This document shows, piece by piece, positions 17,306 to 28,760 of a stretch of 64,000 nucleotides of DNA. The DNA lies in IMG/VR virus record IMGVR_UViG_3300030107_004238, positions 1 through 64,000 of that record; one strand, written 5' to 3'. Source of the DNA: a virus. The notes beneath the pieces are model-generated. The model searched no databases, had not been told where the DNA came from, and was given only the letters and a program-made list of their open reading frames with translations. Within the stretch, counting starts at the first letter, position 1; each line of letters starts with the position of its first letter. The position numbers were made by a program, and so were the translations under genes.

Positions 17306-18565
17306 ATGGGATTACTAGACAATTTAACACAAGAAGATTATTATAACGGAAGTGATTTTGGTAGCTATCAATTTATCTCTTTAGATGATATTATAAATAA
17401 CTTTATGATAGCTTATGTTGGAGAAGATAATTTAATACCAAAAGTAAAAATGCCTATTGTTGCTTTTCATGCACAAAGAGCTTTAGCTGAATTATCTTTT
17501 GATACTTTTAAATCTGTTAAATCTCAAGAAATAGAATTGCCATCATCTTTAACAATGACGCTACCGCATGATTATATTAATTACGTGAAATTATCTTGGA
17601 TGGACAGTGCTGGTATAGAGCATATAATATATCCAACAAGTAAAACATCTAATCCTAAGGCTATAGATCAAAACACAGACGGTTCTTATAAATCTTTTAC
17701 CGAAATGATAACGTATCCAGATCTAACAACATCTTGGGCTCACGGAACCACAAATATAACACAAAATACTTCTGCTGGTACAATTACGTTTCCCGCAGAC
17801 GATACGTATTCTTCGATATCTTTACCTACACTAACTAAGGGTAATAAATACGAAATAACTATAACTGTTGATTCTATCGCTGCTGGTGTTAATGTGTTTT
17901 TATCAAACGAACCAACAACTAATGCGGATAAATTAACTTATCCTAGTAACGGTTTAAATAAATGGTACAATCCAATAACATCTACAACTGGTACTCATAG
18001 TATAGAATTTATAGCAAATAAAACGAGTGTTACGTTATATTCGTCTCCTTATAGTGGCGCTGTGGTTTTATCAAGTGTTAAATTAGTTAGTACTGATTTA
18101 GAATATCAATCAGAATCTAATACTTGGGAAAAATATAAAGATAACACACCTGCTGAAAATCAAGAAAAGTATGATGACGATTATTATGTAACCGCCTTAG
18201 GACAAAGATATGGTTTAGAACCTTCCCATGCACAAGTTAATGGTTCTTATTATATAGATGACAATACAGGAAAAATACATTTTAGCTCTAATTTAAAAGG
18301 TGAAACAATCATATTAAAATATATAAGTGATAGTTTAGGGACAGATGGGGAAATGCAAGTGCATAAAATGGCAGAAGAAGCAATGTACAAATGGATAGCC
18401 TATGGAATATTATCAACTAGAGTTGGTATACCTGATAATGTTATTATGAGATTAAGAAGAGATAGAACTGCTGAAACTAGAAAAGCTAAATTAAGATTGT
18501 CTAACATAAAATTAGAAGAAATTACTCAGACATTAAGAAACATGTCAAAACACATAAAACACTAA
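17306..18565 (+). CDS. ring/connector-type protein with jelly-roll insertion
   Basis: A 419-residue protein, the second connector candidate. The core halves are residues 1-130 (SYQFISLDDIINNFMIAYVG, VAFHAQRALAELSFDTFKS, IELPSSLTMTLPHDYINYVK, IIYPTSKTSNPK) and about 268-419 (KYDDDYYVTALGQRYGLEP, HAQVNGSYYIDD, MAEEAMYKWIAYGILSTR, ETRKAKLRLSNIKLEE). The break between residues about 130 and 268 holds one beta-rich module (SLPTLTKGNKYEITITVDSI and a GAVVLSSVKLV end) of the same jelly-roll type as in its neighbours. The C-terminal helical, basic end would suit ring assembly. It follows the previous gene by 9 nt and precedes the giant gene by 3 nt. Confidence 0.75.
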   Translation: MGLLDNLTQEDYYNGSDFGSYQFISLDDIINNFMIAYVGEDNLIPKVKMPIVAFHAQRALAELSFDTFKSVKSQEIELPSSLTMTLPHDYINYVKLSWMDSAGIEHIIYPTSKTSNPKAIDQNTDGSYKSFTEMITYPDLTTSWAHGTTNITQNTSAGTITFPADDTYSSISLPTLTKGNKYEITITVDSIAAGVNVFLSNEPTTNADKLTYPSNGLNKWYNPITSTTGTHSIEFIANKTSVTLYSSPYSGAVVLSSVKLVSTDLEYQSESNTWEKYKDNTPAENQEKYDDDYYVTALGQRYGLEPSHAQVNGSYYIDDNTGKIHFSSNLKGETIILKYISDSLGTDGEMQVHKMAEEAMYKWIAYGILSTRVGIPDNVIMRLRRDRTAETRKAKLRLSNIKLEEITQTLRNMSKHIKH

Positions 18566-18568
18566 TAC

Positions 18569-21500
18569 ATGCCTGAAATCAAAAATACTTTTTTAGGTGG
18601 TAAAATGAATAAAGATCTCGATGAGAGACTTTTGCCTAAAAACGAATATAGAGATGCTTTAAACGTAGAGGTTTCAACATCACAAGGTGATGATGTTGGG
18701 GCGCTGCAAAATACTTGGGGAAACACGGTTCAGTCCAATTTAAGTGATATTATCTCAGGTGGTAAATGTATTGGTTCTATTGTTAGTAAAGAAAAGGACA
18801 AAATATATTGGTTTATAAAAGGCGATGATGTTGATGCTATTGCTGAATATGATATAAAATTAAGAAATGTTTCTCCAGTTTTAGTAGATTATGGTATGGA
18901 AGATACCTATATACAAAGTTTCACATCTACTACTTTAAACCCAAACGCCATAGGGAGTGGAGCCCCTGTATGGAATGAGATTACAATTTGGGATTCACAA
19001 GGTGGTTGGAGTAACGCCTCACCAGAATCACATGGTACAGAAGGTAAATCTTGGGATATTACAGGTGGCAACGCTACTGCTGTTTGGGGTAGAGCTGGTA
19101 ATATGAGGTTATTTGTGGATGAAATAAATCTTATAGAAGGCTACGAGTATGAAATAGAATATGAAGTTACTATTTTAAGATCAGATCAAGAGAGTGGTGT
19201 ATATTTAACTAATCATGGGCCAAAAGGGGAGAACGTAAGATTAGATGTTGAATCTTCTGGTGTTAAAAAAACACGTTGGGTACAAGGCGATTATGTTGGT
19301 GGCTCGGGTCACCAAAGAGATAATGCAGTGTGGATACACCACAATTCTTTAACCGCTAATAACAGTGCCTTTTCTATAGATAATATTAGAATAAGACAAG
19401 TTAATAGATTTTTAAACTTTGAAGACGTAGAGTATATAACCGGTATCAATATTTTGGACGGAATGTTATTTTGGACAGATGGACAAAACGAACCTAAAAA
19501 AATCAATATAGAAAGATGTAAAGCTGGTTCCTATGATATAACTAATTTTAGTACTACAACTTTCGTAGGACCTGAACTTGTCAATAATGGTTCTTTTACT
19601 GGAAACGCTAATGGATGGACGAATTCTGTTGGCACTAGCTTGCCAAATGCGGGATGGGATTATAATTCTAATAATATTATAGCGGTCAGTGTAACCTCAG
19701 GGAAAGCAATTCACGATAGAAATGCTAATATCAAGCGTGGTAAAACATATCAAATAACTTTTGATATTTCTAGTTGGACAGGTGGAGCAATTAAACCTGT
19801 TTTAGTAGACGAATATAGTTCTCGTACTATAATGAATACCTCGATCAGTGATGGTGTTGATGGTACAAAAACATTTATAATAACAACAGGACTTACTAAC
19901 GACACGCACACTGTGTATAATCTACACACTGCTTATACGTATGCAAGTGGTTTTTATTTAATTTGTGATTGGGGTCCTTTGAATTGTATAATAGATAATA
20001 TATCTGTTAAAGAAATTGCTTTTGATTGGAATCGAACTACTAAAGTAAAAGATGCTACAGGGTCTTATACAAGAAATATAACTGAGGAAGATATTACTTT
20101 AATAAAAAAATATCCATTAAACGCTCCTAACATGAGGTTGTTTTCAACCACTAAACCAGAGGGTAGTGTAATTGATAGTTTTTGTGAAACAACATATAAT
20201 ACAACGTATAATTATGGCACACCTATGCTTGATGGAAGTGGTGATACTATACGTTGGATGCAAGCCATACAATTCACTTTAGCTAAAGATGCTATTGGTC
20301 ATACCCATACAAAAGGTATAACACCAAGCCAAGTTGATCAATTGGTACAGATTGATATTTCCAATGCTATGCTCGCGAGTTTAGATTCAAACACGCTTGG
20401 CTCTACCGTTCAACACCCTTTATATCTTGATGATAAATATAATCCAGCTGATCCAACTAGATGGAAAACTGGTAATTCATTATACGTTGATAATAGTTTT
20501 ACTAATCAAGAAGATTATCATAAACATGCTTGGCAAATGTGGTGTAGTATAAACGAGCATTTTCCACATCACGTTTGGCTTATTAGAGAAAGTGGGGGTC
20601 TTGATAGTGGATATTTAGTGAATCAAGATAAAATAGGTGGAAGACTTTACGTGAGAATGAGTACTAATCGGCATACTTTTGATGATCAAATGCATGATTT
20701 TAAGAAAGGATCTAGAATTACTGTAGGTTCTTGGGGTTATAATAACAACGCTTCTTTTTGGACATATAAAAACGAAGATGACGAGATAGTAGTAAAACCA
20801 CCTGGTACAAAAGCTGTAGAATATAATCACGGGCCAGACGGTAAAATAATCACTGATTCTCAAGGGACATTATTTGAACCATCTATAATCAATCCAGAAG
20901 ACCATTATACTAATTCAGTTGGAAAGTTTGGTAGTGGTTGGTCAGGTGATGGAAATCGTTATATAGGTAACATATCAACAACAACAACAACGCAACACGG
21001 GGCAATCTACCCATCACCAGGAGTTGCTCTAAATGTTAATGGTAGTGGTACTGACGGTTATCAATATTTACACGATGTTGTTCAAGGATTACAAAAAGGT
21101 TATACATATACAGTTAGAGCTAAATTTACAATAATAGATGATCAATTAAATGATACTACCAGACCTGCCGCAGGTTTTTCTCACTTAAACGCGAGAGATA
21201 GTGAGCAAATGTCGACTACAAATTTACAATTAAGCCACACTGCGTCTCACGGTGGTTCTACTAATATATATATTATTAATAAAAATTTTGAGGCACGAAG
21301 TACGGGTACGTTATCACTTTTCAAACGTAACGGCGTTAGTGTTATTGTAAGTGAATTACAATGTAGAGCGGTTTATTCTAATCCTATAAGAATAAATCCA
21401 TTGGTATTTTCTCCAAAACCTGATTATGAAGTTGGTGATCTTGTTAAAATGACTAATGTTAAAAAAGCACCTAATGGAGATGATATAAATGTTGTTGTTA

Positions 21501-24500
21501 AATTAAATAAAGAAATTAATAACGCTTTTCAAAATATTGGAACTACAGATCAAGATATAAAAAGTTGGAAACATAAAACTGATACTCAACCCGGTGGTGG
21601 TGGTAATTGGGTTACGGATGATGGCGAAAGAGCAGCTTATCCTGAAACCTGGGCAGATGGACATGCTCATTCAACAACATGGTCTGGAACTGAAAATTGT
21701 AAAATCAATGACCCTGATTTTAGAGTAAGTACTAGTAGTTATCTAACTGCCATACAAGGTGGGGATGGAGGAGATTTATCTTTTTCTGGCGGTACCACTG
21801 ATTTAAATGATGGTTCTACTAATACTGCTGATTGGACTACTGGATTACAAATGATAAAAAATGGTAGTTTTAATTCTGCTGAACCAAGTGATTCTAATAA
21901 ACTATCTTACTGGTACGAAGTATATAGCGACGCTAGTGGTAGCGAGGATCTTGGAAGCTGGGAATGGAACCAAAGCGGTGAAGTACAAATAAATAACCCG
22001 TCCGCAAGTTCAACTGTAGGGAGTGGACCAGCCAAGCAGTGGGCGAATATACAGCAAATTAATTTTGGAGACGACACTACAGACAGATCATCTAATGATA
22101 GATTATTTTTTGAACCAGGTGGTGAATACAAATATCGATTTACAGTAAGTAATGTAACTGGTACGAGTGGTGCGGGAATGTTTATTCGATTATATAACAA
22201 TTGGGGCTACGCACAAACTGCTACTACTAATACTGGTACTAAACCAGGTTGGAGCGTTGGTGATGGAAGCAGTGATGATCAATATGGCGTAATAACGTTT
22301 CGAGATTGGGTTAGTAGCGGTGAAAATGTTCCGGCTGGTTGGAAAGAGAGCGCTTTAGATGATGGTATAAATAGAAACAAAGTGATATTTCATGTAAATA
22401 ATCCACATCAAAACGATACAAGTCACGCCGATCACGAAAGATTAGATACTTGTACGTTAGCACGTGTTTACGTGTGGGCTAATAATAATATTAATAGAGT
22501 AAATTGGGGAACTAACGTGGGTGGTGGAATGGACGTTATAACCGGTACAACCGCTCAAATAGTTTCTTATCCAGCTAGAGCAGACGGTGTTAGAGGCGCG
22601 GGTACTGGAACGTTTAAGTTGGTAGAGGGTAATTATTATAGAATGGATTATAAAATATCTAGTACTAACTACGTGTCATGTGGTTTTAATATTGCTAACC
22701 CAGTTGATGAAAGCTTATCAGGTTCTGGCTGTTATATAGCGCTTTGGAAGCATTGTGCTCACGCTATGCATAATTTATTAGGTAATTACAAACAAGAAGG
22801 ACTTACTTATTTAGACGTAGAAAACGGGACACACACAGTATATTGGCAGCAAGATAAAGATGCAAATCAATTAAGTATTTTATTAGGACGTGGTTTCGCT
22901 GGTAACATAGACGATATTGAGGTATATGATGTTACTGTGACTAAAACAGATATGGGTAAAGCTGGTAGCAATGATATTAGAAAAATGTTTAACGCTGAGA
23001 TAGTCTCAATAGATAGTAGTTTAGCACAGTTACCACCTGAAGATCATACTAAGTGGGAGTGTGAGTTGCTAGACGAAGAACCTATATTTAAAAAAGTATT
23101 TCCTAGATTTGCTTATAGATGGAAATATAAAGATGGTGAATATTCCGCTATATCAGCTTTTACAGAGGTTGCTTTTGTACCTGATAATGATTATAAATAT
23201 GATGCTAAAGATGGTTATAATTTAGCTATGGAAAACCAAGTTAGACGTGTAATATTAGATGATTTTGACACTATGCCCCACGATGTTGTTGAATTAGATA
23301 TTCTCTATAAAGAATCTAATAGCAATAGTATATATACTTTCACTACAATAAAAGGATCAGATTTAGATAATTTTAGTAAATACGAAATTACTAAAGAAAA
23401 ATACCACGCCTTAGTTGAAAGCAAGCAGTTATTACGTCCTTATGATAATATACCTAGAAAAGCTAAAGCACAAGAGATTTCTGCAAATAGAATTATATTT
23501 GGAAACTATACTCAGCAATACGATATAACACCTTCAGATGAACCAACTATAGAAGCATCGTTAATATCACAAGGAGTGCAATCAGCTATTCAATCTAGAA
23601 AAACAATTAAATCTATAAGAGAATATCAAGTCGGTATTAGTTATCTAGATAAATATGGTAGACAATCCCCGGTTTTTTCTTCTGAAAATGGTTTAATACA
23701 GATTGATCAAAAGAATGCTAAAGATGCTAATTCTATTATCGCTGGTATAAATAATTTTCCTCCAGACTGGGTTACACATTATAAATACTATATAAAAGAC
23801 AACGCGGCTTCTTATTACAATATATCTTTAGATAGATTTTGGCAAGCAGAAGAAAGTAACCACGTGTGGTTGTCTTTTCCTTCTAGTGATTTTAACAAAT
23901 TATCTGTTGATGATTATTTAATATTAAAAAAAGGTCATGATACTGATAAAGCTTTAGCGCCTTTAAGAACAGCTAAATATAAAATTTTAGCCAAACAAGG
24001 TAACGCCCCAGAGTTTATAAAAATGGTTAGAAAATCTATTGGTGGTAGAATATACAACACCGATGGAAAAGGATTACATTTTTTCACACAAACTAGTTAC
24101 AATGGTAATTCAGGATTTTATCCTAGTAAAAATAAAACTACTTTTAGATTAAAAGGTAGTGTTGTACACGCTAACAATGCTTTTAAGGAAGCTGTTATAG
24201 ATGATCAAACAGGTAGATATATAAGAATAGGTAAACAAAGCGGTGGTAGAGCAAGTTATTTTTCTAAATACTACGAAATACTACATATATCACGTACAAT
24301 GTCTCCAACGGCAGACTCTTCAACTGCTGACGTTTGGAATCAAGATGACGCATATTATGAGTTTACTTTAGTAGAACCTTTTGATGATGATATTAGCTTT
24401 GTTGGCACTTCTTATACTGCTAGTAGAAAACTATTTATAGAATATTATAGAGAAGAAATTATTGATTTTGATAACGCGTATGAAGGTAAGTTTTTTGTTA

Positions 24501-27500
24501 AAATTGCAAAAGACGCGGCGTTTGACACGCATGTTGGTCAAAAGCAGAAAATTGAAGATTCTGGATATAATATAATAAATGCACAAGACGCGTATTGGGC
24601 GCATGTTTATGAAAACAGCGCTAATAATACAAACGCTGATAAAGGGCAAGATACTGATGATTGGTTATGGATAAGAAGAGTTTGGGGTACTGATGCTAAT
24701 GGTGACCCTGAACTTCAAGCGGGAAATTTTGATTTCCACGTAAGTTCAGATGGTGCAGGTTATGATGCTACAACTTTAGATGGTGCTTACAACGGTAGCG
24801 ATGTAGCTGAGTTCCCTGCCGTGTTAGCTAAAACAATAGATATAACTGCTTCTGGAGCTTCTTCTGCTACAACTTGGGACAACCCATATACACAGGATTG
24901 GACGGGTACTTGGAGAAAAGAAGATTGGGGGAAACAAATTGATGGAAGTGTACCGCAAAGATTTTGTATTGATCAAAGTTGGTCTTGGAATTGGTCTACT
25001 GGTAACGACGCATATAATGGTTATAAAGCTACAGAGTTTAACAGCAGGATAGGTCATGGGTTCATAATAGGTAATTCTTGGTGTTCGTTTAAATTCGCTG
25101 GTATTGGAGAGATAGATGAAGGTACTGATAATACCGCAGGTAGTGCTACTGATGGTGGTACAAATACCGAACCAGATCCAAGCTCTAGCGATATAGATAC
25201 AAACACTTGGAATGATGCTGGTGATGGAGAATTATCTGCCCAATGGTTTGATAATCACCCTTTATTACAATCTTTAATAACAGAAGGAACGCAATTCAAA
25301 TGGCAAGACGATCCTTCAGAAACAGTGTATACAATTCTAGAAGTAAAAAACAAAGGAATTATTCAAAATTATGATCATAAACTACCAAATGGACGTAAAT
25401 ATGGTACTTCTATAGACGGTTATATATTAGATAAAAGCAAAGAGAACTTTGGTTATAGAATAGATTTAATTTTAAACAAAACAATTGTTTGGAGTCCAAC
25501 CGCGACGATTGGAAATGGTACTGGTTATAATACTGATGGTACACATTCACCATTAACTGCCTTTACTGATAGCGCTGCTGGTACAACTTCACAAATTCAA
25601 ATAGTAGAAAAAAGACCTAGTGAAAAAGCTTATACAAGTTTTAATCCAGCGGTTTTTGAAATAGAACCAAAAGAAAGAGTTGATTTAAATCTTTATTACG
25701 AAACTCCAGAAACTGGAATGGTATTACAAGATGGAATGTATATAGAAGCACTTAATAACACATCTGTTAATGACGAGGCTTACAATGTTGCTGGTGGTAA
25801 TTATTTTTCTGATGTAAACGCTGGAACTATATACAAACCAGGTGGTAGTTACGCTTTGCCTTATGCTAAAATTTTTGGTGATGAAATGTTAGATAACTCT
25901 GATTTTGCAACAGCTGATTCAGGTACTAATACAGGAGCGGCTAAGTGGACTATTAATGACACGCCAAACATAACAGCAACACATGACGCTACTAATCATA
26001 GGTTAGAAGTTATAAAACCTAACGGCGCCAGCGGAAGTTTTAATAATTTACAGTACGATGGCGATGGTACTTCGGGTGGTGATCTTATTACTTTTCAAGA
26101 TGGAGCAACATATGAAATACTACTTGATATAGAACATTTAGACAATGATGAAAATAATTACGGAGGTACTCCAGAGTCAACCAAGTTGATAGTTAGAGGT
26201 CATGATGGTAGTGCTTGGACATCATACTATCCACTTAATCCTGGCGTTAATTGGCAAGCTGTCCCACCCTCTACATCACCAACAAAACACACATTCCAAT
26301 TCACGTGGGATAGTTCACAAACAGGTGCATCTGGTAACCAAGCAAAAATATTTATAGAACTTACAGATAGCACTACTAATTACAAAAAGAAATTAATATT
26401 AAATAACTTTTCTCTTAAAAAGGTTGAATATGACGAAACAAAACCGGTGTGTAGAATTATACATGGAGAGGGTTATGATTGGATGAATAGTAGTTCGAGA
26501 ATATTTAGAATAAACAAAAACACTTGGGACGATGCGCCTCTTTTTCCAGAGATATACACACCTGGTCAAGATCTACCTTTAGGTATAACGATTAGACTCT
26601 CTAAAAGAGATCAATCTGGTAGAATCAAATATTATAAAGATTACTTGTTACCTACAGAACAGTTTGTAGCAGATAATCCTGAAAATATATTTATACCTTT
26701 GGAAACTTTAAAATGGCACAACGCTTTTGCTTTTGGAAATGGTGTTGAATCTAATAGACTAAGAGATGATTTTAATGCGGTTACAATAGATAAAGGCCCT
26801 AGAGTTTCTACAACTTTAGAAGAAACATATAAAGAAGAGTATTTAGGTAGTGGTTTAATATTTTCAGGAATATATAACTCAACAAGTTCTGTAAACAAAC
26901 TTAATCAATTTATTGCCGCTGAAAGTATAACAAAAAGTTTAAATCCAGAATACGGAAGTATACAAAAACTATTTACTAGAAATACTAATATAGTTGCTTT
27001 TTGTGAAGATAAAATTTTAAAAGTTTTAGCAAATAAAGATGCTCTATATAACGCAGATGGTTCGGTACAAATGACAGCTACAGACAAAGTCTTGGGACAA
27101 GCTATACCTTTTGTTGGTGAGTATGGTATATCAAGAAATCCAGAATCATTTGCAAATTTCGGTTATAGAGTTTATTTTACCGATAGAGATAGGGGCGCGG
27201 TGTTAAGATTATCCGCTGATGGGTTAACACCAATATCTGATAAAGATATGATTAGTTACTTTAAATATAATCTACCAAACAACAATACAATGATTGGTAG
27301 TTATGATGAAAATAGAGATACTTATAATTTAACTTTAGACGAGACAACTGTAAGTTTCTCTGAAAAAGTAAATGGGTGGACAAGTTTCAAATCTTTCTTA
27401 GCTGAATCTGGTACTTCTATAAACGGAGAATATTATACATTTAAAAATGGTGATATATGGAAACATCACACAAATGCTTTAAGAAACAATTTTTACAATA

Positions 27501-28759
27501 CACAATATGAAAGTACTGTTAAGTTTATGTTTAATGATTTAGTTGATGAAATTAAAAACTTTAACACTATTAATTATGAAGGTAGTACATCTAGATTATA
27601 TGAAAAAGAAACTGGTCAAGAAAATCAACTGTTAAAATCAGGTTGGTATACTGACTCTATAATTACCGATTTAGAATCTGCTGAAGTTGCTAGTTTTAAA
27701 GAGAGAGAGGGTAAATGGTTTAACAATATAACAGGTATAACAAAAACAGAAACAGATATAGATATTAAAGATTTTACATCGCAAGGACTGGGTGTATTAC
27801 TTGGTATATCAACTAGTCATGCGAACTATAAAACTCTATCTATAAAAGCGATTACACCGAGTTCTGAACCAGAAGTCGATGCTGTTACTAGTGGTAGTGG
27901 TGTTAATTATAATCCTGGCAGTGGAACAGTTGTTGATTTTAACTATCCTGAAGATACTGTTTATTTAGAAGATACTATAAATAACACAACAGGTATTACT
28001 GTTGAAAACGCAACACAAATATCATGGATTGAACACACTGCAAATACACCTCAAGATACAGATGGACCTGGTTTATATTATATAACTAATATTATTGGTG
28101 GGTTACAAAGAGGTAATAGATACTATATAGAAGCTGAAATAGAAAACTACTCTGGTAGCGCTACATCTGGTTTTTATGGGGCTAATATGGTTGATGGTAG
28201 TGCAATTAACACTGCAGAAAGAAATGATAATGGAAAAATTTATCGATATTTTACATATAACGATAATAAGTATTCTCAAGGAACGTTTGGTGAGCAAGGT
28301 GAAGGTATACATTTTTATAAAAGCGCTGAAACTAGTGGTACGGTTAAAAATATAAAATGTATAAATATAACACCTAAGGTTGATGATGTTACTTTTGTGG
28401 TAAACACATCTTCAACGGATAGAACACAAACAACTACTGAGATAAAAACAAATAAAGAGGTTGGTTCAACAGGTCTAGTGGCAACAACCCATGATTTTTA
28501 TATACATAGTCAAACTGTTAACGGTTTAAAGTATGCTGTAGCAGCTAGTCAGTTTCAGGTTAGAAGCTCAAACGACATGGTAGAAGTTGGAACAATTACA
28601 GATTTAGGAGCGGGAACATCAGGGTCGGGTTACTATGCTAATGTTGTTAAAATACCTATTACCGTGAACTATGGTGTTTCATCAGATCCGTTTCCAGATT
28701 TTAATATAGAATCTTATTTAAATATAATTGGCGAACCAACTTTAGCAATAGATCAATAA
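18569..28759 (+). CDS. giant tail-stabilisation-type protein with several carbohydrate-binding-like modules
   Basis: A 3396-residue virion protein. The N-terminus (NTFLGGKMNKDLDERLLPKN, EYRDALNVEVSTSQGDD) and the segments around residues 290-330 and 485-520 belong to a conserved core seen in tail stabilisation or 'muzzle' type proteins of marine podoviruses. The later core (about 1490-2090 and 2650-3080) includes FKKVFPRFAYRWKYKDGEYS and RIIFGNYTQQYDI. At least seven modules interrupt it, near residues 114-280, 333-484, 768-939, 1092-1210, 1319-1460, 2436-2620 and 3114-3270. Each has a 'GW' or NGSF start, a KG.TY.I-type strand and an IDNI.V- or GNIDDIEVYDV-type end, like CBM4/9 jelly rolls. 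It is likely exposed on the particle and could bind host polysaccharide. No signal peptide or enzyme motif is seen. Confidence 0.8.
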   Translation: MPEIKNTFLGGKMNKDLDERLLPKNEYRDALNVEVSTSQGDDVGALQNTWGNTVQSNLSDIISGGKCIGSIVSKEKDKIYWFIKGDDVDAIAEYDIKLRNVSPVLVDYGMEDTYIQSFTSTTLNPNAIGSGAPVWNEITIWDSQGGWSNASPESHGTEGKSWDITGGNATAVWGRAGNMRLFVDEINLIEGYEYEIEYEVTILRSDQESGVYLTNHGPKGENVRLDVESSGVKKTRWVQGDYVGGSGHQRDNAVWIHHNSLTANNSAFSIDNIRIRQVNRFLNFEDVEYITGINILDGMLFWTDGQNEPKKINIERCKAGSYDITNFSTTTFVGPELVNNGSFTGNANGWTNSVGTSLPNAGWDYNSNNIIAVSVTSGKAIHDRNANIKRGKTYQITFDISSWTGGAIKPVLVDEYSSRTIMNTSISDGVDGTKTFIITTGLTNDTHTVYNLHTAYTYASGFYLICDWGPLNCIIDNISVKEIAFDWNRTTKVKDATGSYTRNITEEDITLIKKYPLNAPNMRLFSTTKPEGSVIDSFCETTYNTTYNYGTPMLDGSGDTIRWMQAIQFTLAKDAIGHTHTKGITPSQVDQLVQIDISNAMLASLDSNTLGSTVQHPLYLDDKYNPADPTRWKTGNSLYVDNSFTNQEDYHKHAWQMWCSINEHFPHHVWLIRESGGLDSGYLVNQDKIGGRLYVRMSTNRHTFDDQMHDFKKGSRITVGSWGYNNNASFWTYKNEDDEIVVKPPGTKAVEYNHGPDGKIITDSQGTLFEPSIINPEDHYTNSVGKFGSGWSGDGNRYIGNISTTTTTQHGAIYPSPGVALNVNGSGTDGYQYLHDVVQGLQKGYTYTVRAKFTIIDDQLNDTTRPAAGFSHLNARDSEQMSTTNLQLSHTASHGGSTNIYIINKNFEARSTGTLSLFKRNGVSVIVSELQCRAVYSNPIRINPLVFSPKPDYEVGDLVKMTNVKKAPNGDDINVVVKLNKEINNAFQNIGTTDQDIKSWKHKTDTQPGGGGNWVTDDGERAAYPETWADGHAHSTTWSGTENCKINDPDFRVSTSSYLTAIQGGDGGDLSFSGGTTDLNDGSTNTADWTTGLQMIKNGSFNSAEPSDSNKLSYWYEVYSDASGSEDLGSWEWNQSGEVQINNPSASSTVGSGPAKQWANIQQINFGDDTTDRSSNDRLFFEPGGEYKYRFTVSNVTGTSGAGMFIRLYNNWGYAQTATTNTGTKPGWSVGDGSSDDQYGVITFRDWVSSGENVPAGWKESALDDGINRNKVIFHVNNPHQNDTSHADHERLDTCTLARVYVWANNNINRVNWGTNVGGGMDVITGTTAQIVSYPARADGVRGAGTGTFKLVEGNYYRMDYKISSTNYVSCGFNIANPVDESLSGSGCYIALWKHCAHAMHNLLGNYKQEGLTYLDVENGTHTVYWQQDKDANQLSILLGRGFAGNIDDIEVYDVTVTKTDMGKAGSNDIRKMFNAEIVSIDSSLAQLPPEDHTKWECELLDEEPIFKKVFPRFAYRWKYKDGEYSAISAFTEVAFVPDNDYKYDAKDGYNLAMENQVRRVILDDFDTMPHDVVELDILYKESNSNSIYTFTTIKGSDLDNFSKYEITKEKYHALVESKQLLRPYDNIPRKAKAQEISANRIIFGNYTQQYDITPSDEPTIEASLISQGVQSAIQSRKTIKSIREYQVGISYLDKYGRQSPVFSSENGLIQIDQKNAKDANSIIAGINNFPPDWVTHYKYYIKDNAASYYNISLDRFWQAEESNHVWLSFPSSDFNKLSVDDYLILKKGHDTDKALAPLRTAKYKILAKQGNAPEFIKMVRKSIGGRIYNTDGKGLHFFTQTSYNGNSGFYPSKNKTTFRLKGSVVHANNAFKEAVIDDQTGRYIRIGKQSGGRASYFSKYYEILHISRTMSPTADSSTADVWNQDDAYYEFTLVEPFDDDISFVGTSYTASRKLFIEYYREEIIDFDNAYEGKFFVKIAKDAAFDTHVGQKQKIEDSGYNIINAQDAYWAHVYENSANNTNADKGQDTDDWLWIRRVWGTDANGDPELQAGNFDFHVSSDGAGYDATTLDGAYNGSDVAEFPAVLAKTIDITASGASSATTWDNPYTQDWTGTWRKEDWGKQIDGSVPQRFCIDQSWSWNWSTGNDAYNGYKATEFNSRIGHGFIIGNSWCSFKFAGIGEIDEGTDNTAGSATDGGTNTEPDPSSSDIDTNTWNDAGDGELSAQWFDNHPLLQSLITEGTQFKWQDDPSETVYTILEVKNKGIIQNYDHKLPNGRKYGTSIDGYILDKSKENFGYRIDLILNKTIVWSPTATIGNGTGYNTDGTHSPLTAFTDSAAGTTSQIQIVEKRPSEKAYTSFNPAVFEIEPKERVDLNLYYETPETGMVLQDGMYIEALNNTSVNDEAYNVAGGNYFSDVNAGTIYKPGGSYALPYAKIFGDEMLDNSDFATADSGTNTGAAKWTINDTPNITATHDATNHRLEVIKPNGASGSFNNLQYDGDGTSGGDLITFQDGATYEILLDIEHLDNDENNYGGTPESTKLIVRGHDGSAWTSYYPLNPGVNWQAVPPSTSPTKHTFQFTWDSSQTGASGNQAKIFIELTDSTTNYKKKLILNNFSLKKVEYDETKPVCRIIHGEGYDWMNSSSRIFRINKNTWDDAPLFPEIYTPGQDLPLGITIRLSKRDQSGRIKYYKDYLLPTEQFVADNPENIFIPLETLKWHNAFAFGNGVESNRLRDDFNAVTIDKGPRVSTTLEETYKEEYLGSGLIFSGIYNSTSSVNKLNQFIAAESITKSLNPEYGSIQKLFTRNTNIVAFCEDKILKVLANKDALYNADGSVQMTATDKVLGQAIPFVGEYGISRNPESFANFGYRVYFTDRDRGAVLRLSADGLTPISDKDMISYFKYNLPNNNTMIGSYDENRDTYNLTLDETTVSFSEKVNGWTSFKSFLAESGTSINGEYYTFKNGDIWKHHTNALRNNFYNTQYESTVKFMFNDLVDEIKNFNTINYEGSTSRLYEKETGQENQLLKSGWYTDSIITDLESAEVASFKEREGKWFNNITGITKTETDIDIKDFTSQGLGVLLGISTSHANYKTLSIKAITPSSEPEVDAVTSGSGVNYNPGSGTVVDFNYPEDTVYLEDTINNTTGITVENATQISWIEHTANTPQDTDGPGLYYITNIIGGLQRGNRYYIEAEIENYSGSATSGFYGANMVDGSAINTAERNDNGKIYRYFTYNDNKYSQGTFGEQGEGIHFYKSAETSGTVKNIKCINITPKVDDVTFVVNTSSTDRTQTTTEIKTNKEVGSTGLVATTHDFYIHSQTVNGLKYAVAASQFQVRSSNDMVEVGTITDLGAGTSGSGYYANVVKIPITVNYGVSSDPFPDFNIESYLNIIGEPTLAIDQ

Positions 28760-28760
28760 T

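Noticed and set aside
15548-28759. Possible diversity-generating retroelement target in the modules
   Set aside because: I see no reverse transcriptase or template repeat in the window; ordinary module insertion explains it.
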